A stretch of DNA of 64,000 nt, from positions 2,716,001 to 2,780,000 of the forward strand of contig NZ_CP075715.1 of NCBI RefSeq assembly GCF_024584805.1, given 5' to 3'. Position 1 is the first letter of the stretch. The number at the start of each line of letters is the position of its first letter. This document shows, one piece after another, positions 34,925 through 45,607 of the stretch. The notes under the pieces are model-generated. The model was not told the origin of the DNA and made no database searches. It saw only the letters and a program-made list of their open reading frames with translations. The DNA is from Streptomyces sp. FIT100 (GTDB taxonomy: Bacteria > Actinomycetota > Actinomycetes > Streptomycetales > Streptomycetaceae). Both the position numbers and the translations under genes were made by a program.

Positions 34925-35806
34925 GTGAGCGAAGGCGCACAGCCGCTTGACGAACTGCTCGATCTGCTCGACCTGGAGCAGATCGAGCAGGACTTCTTCC
35001 GGGGCCGCTCGCGCTCGGCGATCGTGCCCCGCGTCTTCGGCGGTCAGGTCGCGGCCCAGGCGCTGGTCGCCGCGGGCCGCACCGTCCCCGACGACCGCAC
35101 CGCGCACTCCCTGCACGCGTACTTCCTGCGCCCCGGCGACCCGGGCGCCCCCATCGTCTACACGGTCGACCGGATCCGCGACGGCCGCTCCTTCACGACC
35201 CGCCGGGTCGTCGCCGTGCAGCACGGGCAGCCGATCTTCCACCTCTCGGCGTCCTTCCAGACCTACGAGGAAGGGCTCGACCACCAGGCGGCCATGCCTC
35301 CGGCGCCGGACCCCGAGACCCTGCCCACGGCCGCCGAGGCGCTGCCCCGCCATCTGCCGCCGCACATCGCCGAGCGCTTGGTCCAGGCGCGTGCGGCGGT
35401 CGACCTTCGCTACGTCGGCGCGACGCCGTGGGCCAGCGTCGGAGAGCCGCGCGAACCGCGCTCGCAGGTGTGGTTCCGCACGAACGGCAAGCTCGACGCG
35501 TACACGGCCGACCCGCTGCTGCACGTCTGCCTCGCCACGTACGTCTCCGACATGACACTGCTCGACTCCGTCCTGCTCGCACACGGGCGGGGCGGCTGGG
35601 CGGTCGGGGACGTCGTCGGCGCCTCGCTGGACCACGCCATGTGGTTCCACCGGCCGTTCCGGGCCGACGAGTGGCTCCTGTACGACCAGGAGTCGCCGAG
35701 CGCGCACGGCGGACGGGGGCTCGGCCAGGCCCGTATCTACACGCGGGAGGGGCAGTTGGCGATCTCGGTGATCCAGGAGGGCGTGGTCCGCGTTCCGCGC
35801 GACTAG
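34925..35806 (+). CDS. tesB: acyl-CoA thioesterase II
   Basis: A 293-residue double-hotdog thioesterase: FGGQVAAQALVAA, SLHAYFLRPGD, DGRSFTTRRVVAVQ and SLDHAMWFHRPFRADEW motifs of the TesB family. It hydrolyses medium/long acyl-CoA. Starts 4 bp after the acyl-CoA dehydrogenase stop, so the pair forms a fatty-acid-turnover operon. Its TAG stop lies in a CTAGGTCGTGTCT sequence identical to the MITE end at 25471. Confidence 0.9.
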   Translation: MSEGAQPLDELLDLLDLEQIEQDFFRGRSRSAIVPRVFGGQVAAQALVAAGRTVPDDRTAHSLHAYFLRPGDPGAPIVYTVDRIRDGRSFTTRRVVAVQHGQPIFHLSASFQTYEEGLDHQAAMPPAPDPETLPTAAEALPRHLPPHIAERLVQARAAVDLRYVGATPWASVGEPREPRSQVWFRTNGKLDAYTADPLLHVCLATYVSDMTLLDSVLLAHGRGGWAVGDVVGASLDHAMWFHRPFRADEWLLYDQESPSAHGGRGLGQARIYTREGQLAISVIQEGVVRVPRD

Positions 35807-35815
35807 GTCGTGTCT
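35803..35815 (+). repeat. solo MITE-type terminal sequence
   Basis: CTAGGTCGTGTCT is identical over 13 nt to the left end of the element at 25471-25483 and overlaps the tesB TAG stop. No matching right end is found before the next gene, so this may be a degraded insertion or a shared target. A GGTTGCG/CGCAACC hairpin follows (about 35820-35846). Confidence 0.4.
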
Positions 35816-35907
35816 TCACCGGTTGCGCGGTCACTCGCCCCGCAACCAGTCCGGCGCCGCACGGGTCGGACCGCGATGCGGCCGCACAACGGACATACCC
35901 TCCCTTC

Positions 35908-36951
35908 ATGGCGAGCGAGGAGATCACGGGCGGAGGCCACGGCTCCGGCGGGCAGGCCGACGAGCCCGTACCGCCCCCGGAGCGCATCGAGCAGGGTGAG
36001 ACGCCGGAGAGCACCGTCACCGTGATCGTCGCGGCGCTGGCGAACCTCGGCATCGCGGTGGCGAAGGCCGTGGCCGGAGTCATCAGCGGATCGAGCGCGA
36101 TGCTCTCCGAGGCCGCCCATTCGGTCGCCGACACCGTCACCGAGGTGATGCTGCTCACCGCTCTGCGGCGGAGCGTGAGACCGGCGGACGAGGAGCATCC
36201 GCTCGGCTACGGCCCCGAGCGGTACATCTGGGCGATGCTCGCCTCCGTCGCCACCTTCGTCGGCGGCGCCGTCTTCTCCCTGTACGACGGCATCCACACG
36301 CTCGCGCACGGCGAGGAGTTGGGCAACCCGCTGCCGTCGTACATCGTGCTCGCCGTCGCCGCCGTGCTGGAGGGCTTCTCACTGCGGACCGGCATCCGCC
36401 AGATCCGCGGCGAGGCGGCACGCTTCGGCACGCCCGCCCGCCGCTATCTGCGCTACACCCCCGACACCGCCGTCAAGGCCGTGGTGATGGAGGACTCCGC
36501 GGCCCTGAGCGGCCTCCTGCTCGCGGCGGGCGGCCTTGCGGGCGCCCAGCTCACCGGCTCCTCCGTCTGGGACGGCGTCGCCTCGATCCTTATCGGCCTG
36601 CTACTGGTGTACGTGGCCTGGGTGCTGGGCCACAGCAACGCCGAGCTGCTGATCGGGCGGCCACTGCCGCCTACGATGCGGGACTCGGTCCACGAGGAGC
36701 TCCTCACCGTCCCGCACATCGTCGGCGTGCTGGAACTGACGACACTCATCCAGGGCCCCACCGAGATCCTGATCGCCGCGAAGGTGAACTTCCGGGACGT
36801 GGCGTCGGCCGAACAGGTCGAGTGGGCCTGCGAGGACGCCGAGGAGCAACTGCGTCAGCGCTTCCCGGCGATCCGCCGGGTGTACCTGGACCCGACCCCG
36901 GGGGTGCATCAGGTGCGGCCGGGCGGCACCGGCCCGACGAGCCCGCGCTGA
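35908..36951 (+). CDS. cation diffusion facilitator family transporter
   Basis: A 347-residue CDF protein with about six TM helices and a cytoplasmic C-terminal ferredoxin-like domain. The metal-binding HxxxD-type pairs are visible: SEAAHSVADTVTE in TM2, then DSAALSGLLLA and DGVASILIG in TM5-TM6. Probably exports Zn2+, Fe2+ or related divalent metals using proton antiport; the ion is not certain. ATG 35908 follows the tesB gene by 101 bp and is likely separately transcribed. Confidence 0.85.
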   Translation: MASEEITGGGHGSGGQADEPVPPPERIEQGETPESTVTVIVAALANLGIAVAKAVAGVISGSSAMLSEAAHSVADTVTEVMLLTALRRSVRPADEEHPLGYGPERYIWAMLASVATFVGGAVFSLYDGIHTLAHGEELGNPLPSYIVLAVAAVLEGFSLRTGIRQIRGEAARFGTPARRYLRYTPDTAVKAVVMEDSAALSGLLLAAGGLAGAQLTGSSVWDGVASILIGLLLVYVAWVLGHSNAELLIGRPLPPTMRDSVHEELLTVPHIVGVLELTTLIQGPTEILIAAKVNFRDVASAEQVEWACEDAEEQLRQRFPAIRRVYLDPTPGVHQVRPGGTGPTSPR

Positions 36952-36995
36952 GGCCCGCAGGTCACCGGCCGGCCGGCCGACCGCCGACCGCCCGG

Positions 36996-37775
36996 TCAGA
37001 GCAGCCCCGACGCCTCCAGCAGATACGCCGTCATCGGCTCGTAGAAGCGCGGGTCCGTGACGTGGTCGTCCAGCGGGACGGTGACCTGGAGCGTGCCCTC
37101 GGCCTCGCCGATGAAGAGCGCCGGGTCGTTGCAGTCGGCGTAGCCGACCGCGTCGATCCCGCGCTGACCCGCGCAGCCGGCCCAGCCGTGGTCGGCGACG
37201 ACGAGATCCGGCAGCGGGCGCCCATCGCGCTCCAGGCCGTCCAGGATCGCGGCCATCGGCTCGGGTGAGTGGGTGTGCCACAGGGTCGCCCCGCGCTCCA
37301 GCATCGCCACGTCGGCGAACTGGTAGACCATGCCCTCGTCGGCCATGAGCCCGGACGGGATCCGTACGATCTCGCAGCCGGCGGATCTCAGCGCGTCCGC
37401 GGTCTGCCGGTGCACGTCGAGCAGCCCGCCGGGGTGGCCGGTCGCGAAGAGCACCGCTTCCCGTCCGGCGGCGGCCTGCTTCAGCCGGGCGGCCATCCGG
37501 TCCAGCGCGTCGACGGTCAGCTCCGGGTCGATGGTGTCCTGCCCGAACCGGTACTGCGGGTCGTCGTTGACGCCGCAGCGCTCCGCCATCACGGCCAGCA
37601 CGTCCTGCTCGTCGGTCCAGCGGTCGCCGAGCTCCAGGCCCAGCCAGTAGTGGCGGTCTCCGTTGGAGAGCTTGCGGTAGTGGGAGAGGTTGTTGTCGCG
37701 GGGGGTGGCGACGGCTCCGGCGATACGCGTGCGGACGAGGTGGTCGACAAGGGCGGCGCGGTTCGGTATCGGCAT
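36996..37775 (-). CDS. conserved protein, possible phosphatase
   Basis: A 259-residue cytoplasmic protein I do not firmly recognise. Notable segments: ATGHPGGLLDVHRQTADALR near the middle, TLWHTHSPEPMAAIL and DLVVADHGWAGCAGQRG. Several His/Asp pairs could bind metal, and homologues in Streptomyces are often labelled phosphatase, but I see no canonical phosphatase motif. ATG 37775. It precedes a repeat-rich gap and the tetR gene. Confidence 0.6.
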   Translation of the reverse strand: MPIPNRAALVDHLVRTRIAGAVATPRDNNLSHYRKLSNGDRHYWLGLELGDRWTDEQDVLAVMAERCGVNDDPQYRFGQDTIDPELTVDALDRMAARLKQAAAGREAVLFATGHPGGLLDVHRQTADALRSAGCEIVRIPSGLMADEGMVYQFADVAMLERGATLWHTHSPEPMAAILDGLERDGRPLPDLVVADHGWAGCAGQRGIDAVGYADCNDPALFIGEAEGTLQVTVPLDDHVTDPRFYEPMTAYLLEASGLL

Positions 37776-37840
37776 GCGCCCATTGTGCCGCCAGGTGTGC
37801 GGAGCGTGCTTGGCGTCCCGCTGGCTGGACGCCTCCGGCA

Positions 37841-37926
37841 GGGCCGAGAGCGGCGCCGGGCCGAGAGCGGCGGCGCCGGGCCGACGGCGGCGCCGGGCCG
37901 ACGGTGGCGGCGTCAGGCCGACAGCG
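37841..37926 (+). repeat. alternating 17/20-bp GGGCCGA repeat
   Basis: Four adjacent units beginning GGGCCGA(G/C)(A/G)GCGG occur at 37841-37857 (17 bp), 37858-37877 (20), 37878-37894 (17) and 37895-37914 (20), with a partial fifth. It fills the gap between the possible phosphatase and the 3' end of tetR and just touches the tetR stop. Confidence 0.75.
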
Positions 37927-38506
37927 AGGCGAACGCGCCGTGCGCCAGTTTGCGCAGCAGCGCCTCCATGGCGGCGCGGCCGGGCAGTCCGCCCGCGCCC
38001 CGGCCGAGGTGCGGGGTGGAGTTCAGCAGGCCGAACACGGCATGGACGGCCGCCCGCGCCTGGCCCTCGGGGATCTCCGGGTGCAGTGTGCGGACCACGT
38101 CCACCCACAGCTCGACGTACTGCCGCTGGAGCTGGCGCACCAGCTTGCGGTCGCTGTCGCGGAGCCGGTCCAGCTCGCGGTCGTGGAGGGTGATCAGGGG
38201 GCGGTCGTCGAGGGCGAAGTCGATGTGCCCGTCGATCAGCGAGGCCAGCACCTGCTCGGGGACGCCGTCCGCCTCGGCGACCCGGCGCCTGCCGCCGTCC
38301 AGCAGCCGGCCGGAGATGCCGACCAGCAGCTCGGCCAGCATCGCGTCCTTGCCCGGGAAGTGGCGGTAGAGGCCGGGGCCGCTGATCCCCACGGCCGCGC
38401 CTATCTCGTCGACGCCGACGCCGTGGAACCCGCGCTCGGCGAAGAGGCGTGCGGCCTCCTTGAGGATCTGCTCGCGCCGGGTCAGGGCGTCGGTCCTGGT
38501 GGTCAT
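37913..38506 (-). CDS. TetR-family regulator of branched-chain acyl-CoA operon
   Basis: A 197-residue TetR protein. HTH at about residues 12-58 (ARLFAERGFHGVGVDEIGAAVGISGPGLYRHFPGKD is contained here in two pieces), followed by a helical ligand domain typical of SACE_7040-type regulators. It is divergent from the carboxylase operon and separated by two matching palindromes, so it is its likely repressor with an acyl-CoA as ligand. ATG 38506; an upstream TTG at 38524 is less likely. Confidence 0.85.
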   Translation of the reverse strand: MTTRTDALTRREQILKEAARLFAERGFHGVGVDEIGAAVGISGPGLYRHFPGKDAMLAELLVGISGRLLDGGRRRVAEADGVPEQVLASLIDGHIDFALDDRPLITLHDRELDRLRDSDRKLVRQLQRQYVELWVDVVRTLHPEIPEGQARAAVHAVFGLLNSTPHLGRGAGGLPGRAAMEALLRKLAHGAFASLSA

Positions 38507-38528
38507 GGCATCGATTCTAGACAAGGCA

Positions 38529-38573
38529 GTTAGCGCTCGTTAACCTGGAGGACATGGGTTAACGCTCATTAAC
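38529..38573. promoter_or_regulatory. paired TetR operators of the leucine-type operon
   Basis: Two near-identical dyads, GTTAGCGCTCGTTAAC (38529-38544) and GTTAACGCTCATTAAC (38558-38573), centre spacing 29 bp (close to three helical turns). They lie in the 85-bp divergent gap between tetR and the carboxylase gene. The second copy overlaps the likely promoter of the operon. Confidence 0.75.
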
Positions 38574-38591
38574 ACGAAGGGAGCCCGCCGG

Positions 38592-40208
38592 ATGCAGCAG
38601 GCACCTGTGCTGGCGAGTGCGGCGGATCCCGCATCCGCGGCCTGGCAGGCGAACGAGGAGGCGCACCGCGCCCTCGTCGACACGCTGCGCGCAAAGCTGG
38701 CCGCGGCCAGGCTGGGCGGGGGTGAGAAGGCCCGCGCCCGGCACACCGCGCGCGGGAAGCTGCTGCCCCGCGACCGGGTGGACACCCTCCTGGACCCCGG
38801 TTCGCCGTTCCTGGAGCTGGCGCCGCTCGCGGCCGAGGGGATGTACGAGGGACAGGCACCGGCCGCCGGGGTGATCGCCGGAATCGGCCGGGTCAGCGGC
38901 CGCGAGGTGGTGGTCGTCGCCAACGACGCCACGGTCAAGGGCGGCACCTACTACCCGATGACGGTGAAGAAGCACCTCCGCGCCCAGGAGGTGGCGCTGG
39001 AGAACGGGCTGCCGTGCGTCTACCTCGTCGACTCGGGCGGCGCCTTCCTGCCGATGCAGGACGAGGTCTTCCCGGACCGCGAGCACTTCGGCCGGATCTT
39101 CTACAACCAGGCGCGGCTGTCCGGCGCCCGCATCCCGCAGATCGCTGCCGTGCTCGGCTCCTGCACGGCCGGCGGGGCGTATGTGCCGGCGATGAGCGAC
39201 GAGGCCGTGATCGTGCGGGACCAGGGGACGATCTTCCTCGGCGGCCCGCCCCTGGTGAAGGCCGCGACGGGCGAGGTGGTCACGGCCGAGGAGCTCGGCG
39301 GCGGCGAGGTGCACTCGCGGGTCTCCGGCGTCACCGACCATCTGGCGGAGGACGACGCGCACGCCCTGCGCATCGTGCGCACGATCGTCTCGACGCTGCC
39401 GAGGCGCGGCCCGCTCCCCTGGCCGGTCGAGCCGGCCGAGGAGCCCAAGGTGGATCCGTTCGGGCTGTACGGGGCGGTGCCGGTGGACTCCCGCACGCCG
39501 TACGACGTGCGGGAGATCATCGCCCGCGTCACGGACGGCTCCCGGTTCGCGGAGTTCAAGTCGGAGTTCGGCACGACCCTGGTGACCGGCTTCGCCCGGA
39601 TCCACGGCCATCCGGTCGGCATCGTCGCCAACAACGGCATCCTGTTCTCCGAATCCGCCCAGAAGGGCGCCCACTTCATCGAGCTGTGCGACCAGCGCGG
39701 CATCCCGCTGCTCTTCCTCCAGAACATCTCGGGGTTCATGGTCGGCAGGGACTACGAGGCAGGGGGCATCGCCAAGCACGGCGCCAAGATGGTGACGGCG
39801 GTGGCGTGCACCCGTGTGCCGAAGCTGACGGTCGTCGTCGGCGGTTCGTACGGCGCGGGGAACTACTCGATGTGCGGGCGGGCCTATTCGCCGCGCTTCC
39901 TGTGGATGTGGCCCAACGCCAAGATCTCGGTCATGGGCGGGGAGCAGGCCGCTTCGGTGCTCGCGACGGTCAAGCGGGACCAGATCGAGGGCCGCGGCGA
40001 GGAGTGGCCCGCGGAGGCGGAAGAGGCGTTCAAGGACCCGATCCGCGCCCAGTACGAGCAGCAGGGCAGCGCGTACTACGCGACGGCCCGGCTGTGGGAC
40101 GACGGGGTGATCGACCCGCTGGAGACCCGGCAGGTGCTGGGTCTGGCCCTGACCGCCTGTGCCAACGCGCCGCTGGGCGAGCCCGGCTTCGGCGTCTTCC
40201 GGATGTGA
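38592..40208 (+). CDS. acyl-CoA carboxylase carboxyltransferase (beta) subunit, methylcrotonyl type
   Basis: A 538-residue beta subunit with both crotonase-fold halves (N-terminal about 40-280, C-terminal about 290-530). The biotin-facing and acyl-CoA motifs [13 protein letters not shown] and [20 protein letters not shown] match methylcrotonyl-CoA carboxylase beta subunits. It forms a complex with the biotin subunit encoded next. Operon context (HMG-CoA lyase) supports 3-methylcrotonyl-CoA as substrate, i.e. leucine breakdown. ATG 38592 follows GAAGGGAG. Confidence 0.9.
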   Translation: MQQAPVLASAADPASAAWQANEEAHRALVDTLRAKLAAARLGGGEKARARHTARGKLLPRDRVDTLLDPGSPFLELAPLAAEGMYEGQAPAAGVIAGIGRVSGREVVVVANDATVKGGTYYPMTVKKHLRAQEVALENGLPCVYLVDSGGAFLPMQDEVFPDREHFGRIFYNQARLSGARIPQIAAVLGSCTAGGAYVPAMSDEAVIVRDQGTIFLGGPPLVKAATGEVVTAEELGGGEVHSRVSGVTDHLAEDDAHALRIVRTIVSTLPRRGPLPWPVEPAEEPKVDPFGLYGAVPVDSRTPYDVREIIARVTDGSRFAEFKSEFGTTLVTGFARIHGHPVGIVANNGILFSESAQKGAHFIELCDQRGIPLLFLQNISGFMVGRDYEAGGIAKHGAKMVTAVACTRVPKLTVVVGGSYGAGNYSMCGRAYSPRFLWMWPNAKISVMGGEQAASVLATVKRDQIEGRGEEWPAEAEEAFKDPIRAQYEQQGSAYYATARLWDDGVIDPLETRQVLGLALTACANAPLGEPGFGVFRM

Positions 40209-40237
40209 GGACTGCTGTGACACTCGAAGGACAGCTG

Positions 40238-42207
<1,970 letters not shown>

Positions 42208-42211
<4 letters not shown>

Positions 42212-43161
42212 CCGAGGGACTGCCGATGGAGGTGCCCGTCGCGGATCTTCCGCCACGGGTGCGGATCCACGAGGTGGGGCCCCGCGACGGGCTGCAGAAC
42301 GAGAAGGAGGTCGTCCCCACCGAGGTGAAGGCGGAGTTCGTCCACCGCCTCGCCGACGCGGGGCTGACCACCGTCGAGGCGACCAGCTTCGTCCACCCGA
42401 AGTGGGTGCCCCAACTGGCCGATGCCGAGGATCTGTTCCCCCGGCTCGGCGACATCGAGGGCGTCGCCCTGCCCGTCCTCGTGCCCAACGAGCGCGGACT
42501 GGACCGGGCCGTCGCGCTCGGCGCCCGCCGCATCGCCGTCTTCGGGTCGGCGACCGAGACCTTCGCCTCCCGCAACCTCAACCGCACGGTCGACGAGTCG
42601 CTCACGATGTTCGAGCCGGTCGTCGCACGCGCGAAGGCCGACGGGATCCATGTCCGCGGCTATCTGTCGATGTGCTTCGGCGACCCCTGGGAGGGCAAGG
42701 TCCCCGTCCACCAGGTCGTCCGCGTCTCCAGACGGCTGATGGACCTGGGCTGCGACGAGCTGAGCCTCGGCGACACCATCGGCGTCGCCACGCCCGGCCA
42801 TGTCCTCTCCCTCCTCGCCGAGCTCAACGAGGAGGGTGTGCCGACCAGCGCCATCGGGGTCCACTTCCACGACACCTACGGCCAGGCGCTGGCCAACACC
42901 CTGGCCGCGCTTCAGCACGGCGTCACCACCGTCGACGCCTCCGCGGGCGGCCTCGGCGGCTGCCCGTACGCGAAGAGCGCCACCGGAAACCTCGCCACCG
43001 AAGATCTCGTGTGGATGCTCCACGGCCTCGGCATCGAGACCGGGGTCGACCTCGGCCGGCTCACCGCCACCAGTGTGTGGCTGGCCGGGCGGCTGGGCCG
43101 TCCCAGCCCCTCCCGTACCGTTCGCGCCCTCGCGGGCACGGCTTCCCACAAGGAGTCCTAG
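42208..43161 (+). CDS. hydroxymethylglutaryl-CoA lyase
   Basis: A 317-residue TIM-barrel lyase that splits HMG-CoA into acetoacetate and acetyl-CoA, the last leucine-specific step. Motifs: [11 protein letters not shown] at residues about 22-32, [14 protein letters not shown] (metal His), and the signature [15 protein letters not shown] with the catalytic Cys. It overlaps the carboxylase alpha gene by 4 bp (ATGA). Confidence 0.93.
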
Positions 43162-43163
43162 CC

Positions 43164-44330
43164 ATGTCCCTGGACCACCGTCTCGCCCCTGAGCACGAGG
43201 AACTCCGCCGCACGGTGGAGGAGTTCGCCCATGACGTCATCGCCCCGAAGATCGGCGACTTCTACGAGCGGCACGAGTTCCCCTACGAGATCGTCCGCGA
43301 GATGGGCCGCATGGGCCTGTTCGGGCTGCCCTTCCCCGAGGAGTACGGGGGCATGGGCGGCGACTATCTCGCCCTCGGTATCGCCCTGGAGGAGCTGGCC
43401 CGCGTCGACTCGTCCGTCGCGATCACCCTGGAGGCCGGGGTCTCGCTCGGCGCCATGCCGGTCCACCGCTTCGGCACCGAGGAGCAGAAGCGGGAGTGGC
43501 TGCCCCGGATGTGCTCCGGCGAGATCCTCGGCGCCTTCGGGCTGACCGAGCCGGACGCCGGCTCCGACGCGGGCGGCACGAAGACCACCGCCGTGCGCGA
43601 CGAGGCCACCGGCGAGTGGGTGATCAACGGCTCCAAGTGCTTCATCACCAACTCCGGTACGGACATCACAGGGCTGGTCACGGTCACCGCTGTCACCGGC
43701 CGCACCCCCGAGGGAAAGCCGCTCATCTCCTCGATCATCGTCCCCTCCGGCACCCCCGGCTTCACCGTCGCCGCCCCCTACTCGAAGGTCGGGTGGAACG
43801 CGTCGGACACGCGCGAGCTGTCCTTCTCCGACGTCCGCGTCCCGTTCGGGAATCTGCTCGGCGAGGAGGGCCGCGGCTACGCCCAGTTCCTGCGCATCCT
43901 CGACGAGGGCCGGATCGCCATCGCCGCCCTCGCGACGGGCCTCGCCCAGGGCTGTGTGGACGAGTCCGTGAAGTACGCGAAGGAGCGGCACGCCTTCGGC
44001 CGCCCGATCGGGGACAACCAGGCCATCCAGTTCAAGATCGCCGACATGGAGATGAAGGCCCACACCGCCCGTCTCTCCTGGCGCGACGCGGCCTCCCGGC
44101 TCGTCCTCGGCGAGCCCTTCAAGAAGGAGGCGGCGCTGGCGAAGCTGTACTCGTCGACGGTCGCCGTCGACAACGCCCGCGAGGCGACCCAGATCCACGG
44201 CGGCTACGGCTTCATGAACGAGTACCCGGTGGCCAGGATGTGGCGGGACTCCAAGATCCTGGAGATCGGCGAGGGCACGAGTGAGGTCCAGCGCATGCTG
44301 ATCGCGAGGGAGTTGGGGATCTCCGCCTGA
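43164..44330 (+). CDS. acdH: branched/short-chain acyl-CoA dehydrogenase
   Basis: A 388-residue acyl-CoA dehydrogenase, last in the operon, two bases after the lyase stop. Motifs: GLTEPDAGSDAGGTKT, KERHAFGRPIGDNQA, QIHGGYGFMNEYP. The C-terminal catalytic position is Glu (EIGEGTSEVQ), as in butyryl/short-chain enzymes, whereas classical isovaleryl-CoA dehydrogenases have Ala/Gly there. Streptomyces AcdH acts on isobutyryl, isovaleryl and butyryl-CoA, which suits this residue. Confidence 0.88.
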   Translation: MSLDHRLAPEHEELRRTVEEFAHDVIAPKIGDFYERHEFPYEIVREMGRMGLFGLPFPEEYGGMGGDYLALGIALEELARVDSSVAITLEAGVSLGAMPVHRFGTEEQKREWLPRMCSGEILGAFGLTEPDAGSDAGGTKTTAVRDEATGEWVINGSKCFITNSGTDITGLVTVTAVTGRTPEGKPLISSIIVPSGTPGFTVAAPYSKVGWNASDTRELSFSDVRVPFGNLLGEEGRGYAQFLRILDEGRIAIAALATGLAQGCVDESVKYAKERHAFGRPIGDNQAIQFKIADMEMKAHTARLSWRDAASRLVLGEPFKKEAALAKLYSSTVAVDNAREATQIHGGYGFMNEYPVARMWRDSKILEIGEGTSEVQRMLIARELGISA

Positions 44331-44337
44331 CGCAGGC

Positions 44338-44363
44338 GCTGTCCCCCTGATCCGGGGGACAGC
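44338..44363 (+). terminator. terminator after the carboxylase/acdH operon
   Basis: GCTGTCCCCC (44338-44347) pairs with GGGGGACAGC (44354-44363) around TGATCC, seven bases after the acdH stop. Confidence 0.8.
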
Positions 44364-44498
44364 GTGCCGTTCGAAGCGACCGCCGGCGCAGGTGCCGCCG
44401 GCACGGTGGCGAGTGCGGTGGTGGCCGTACGGCGGCGACAGGCGTTCCCTGGCGGGCGGTGATCAGCGTCACGGGGGGCGGCCGCTGAACAAGATCTG

Positions 44499-44513
44499 AG
44501 GTTAGGCTAACCT
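44499..44513 (+). promoter_or_regulatory. iron box upstream of desEF
   Basis: AGGTTAGGCTAACCT, the IdeR/DmdR-type iron box, 55 bp upstream of desE. Iron-loaded DmdR1 would repress. The gap 44364-44567 contains no gene. Confidence 0.85.
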
Positions 44514-44567
44514 ACCCACGAACTTGCCAGTGGCCGACCCCGGCACGCACCGAAAGCGACAACGCCC

Positions 44568-45605
44568 ATGCCCAACGCCCGCGCTTCCCATCTCACCCGT
44601 CGCGGTCTGCTTGCCGCGGGCGGCGCCCTCGGGCTCGGCGCCGCACTGACCGCCTGCGGTGGCGAGTCGAAGAGCGACTCGTCGGCCGACGCCAAGTCCG
44701 GTCCGTGGGAGTTCAAGGACGACCGCGGCCAGACGGCCAAGGCGAAGTCCACTCCGAAGAACATCGTGGCCTTCACCGGCGCCGCCGCCGCGCTCCACGA
44801 CTTCGGCATCGAGGTCAAGGCCGTCTTCGGCCCGACGTACGTCGAGGACAAGGCGAAGGGCACCAAGACCCCCGACGTCCAGGCCGGCGACCTCGACATC
44901 GACAAGGTCAAGGTTCTCGGCAATGTCTGGGGCGAGTTCAACGTCGAGCAGTACGCGGCGACCGCCCCCGAGCTGCTCGTCACCGACATGTGGGAGAAGA
45001 ACGCCCTCTGGTACGTGCCGGACCAGTCCAAGGACAAGATCCTCAAGCTGGCCCCGAGCGTCGCCCTGTGGGCCTCCGACCTGTCCATGCCGAAGGTGCT
45101 CCAGCGCCACGTCGAGCTGGCCGAGTCGCTGGGCGCCGATGTGAAGGGCAAGAAGGTCACCGACGCCAAGGCCGCCTTCGAGAAGGCCGCCGCCCGGCTG
45201 CGCGCGGCCGCCAAGGCCAAGCCCGAGATCAAGGTGCTCGTCGGCTCCGCCAGCGCCGACCTGTTCTACATCTCCGCGCCGGAGCGCCCGACCGACACGC
45301 TCTACTTCAAGGAGCTCGGCGTCAACTTCGTGACGCCCACCAAGCTCGACCAGGGCGGCTGGTTCGAGAGCCTCAGCTGGGAGAACGTCGACAAGTACAA
45401 GGCCGACGTCATCATGATGGACAACCGCGCCTCGGCCATCCAGCCCGACGCCCTGAAGTCCAAGCCGACCTGGGCCCAGCTGCCCGCCGTCAAGGCCGGC
45501 CAGGTCGTCCCGCGCGTCACCGAGCCGATCTACTCGTACGAGAAGTGCACGCCGATCCTCAACGACCTCGCCGAGGCCATCGAGAACGCGAAGAAGGTCG
45601 CCTGA
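44568..45605 (+). CDS. desE: ferrioxamine-binding lipoprotein
   Basis: A 345-residue substrate-binding protein of an iron-siderophore ABC importer. The N-terminus has a twin-Arg start (LTRRGLLAAGG) and a lipobox ending at Cys30 (LTAC), so it is membrane-anchored outside the cell. A BtuF-like fold follows. The permease and ATPase genes are not adjacent. It is two bases from desF, and an iron box lies upstream. By position and sequence it is the DesE protein that binds ferrioxamine E/B. Confidence 0.88.
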   Translation: MPNARASHLTRRGLLAAGGALGLGAALTACGGESKSDSSADAKSGPWEFKDDRGQTAKAKSTPKNIVAFTGAAAALHDFGIEVKAVFGPTYVEDKAKGTKTPDVQAGDLDIDKVKVLGNVWGEFNVEQYAATAPELLVTDMWEKNALWYVPDQSKDKILKLAPSVALWASDLSMPKVLQRHVELAESLGADVKGKKVTDAKAAFEKAAARLRAAAKAKPEIKVLVGSASADLFYISAPERPTDTLYFKELGVNFVTPTKLDQGGWFESLSWENVDKYKADVIMMDNRASAIQPDALKSKPTWAQLPAVKAGQVVPRVTEPIYSYEKCTPILNDLAEAIENAKKVA

Positions 45606-45607
45606 CG

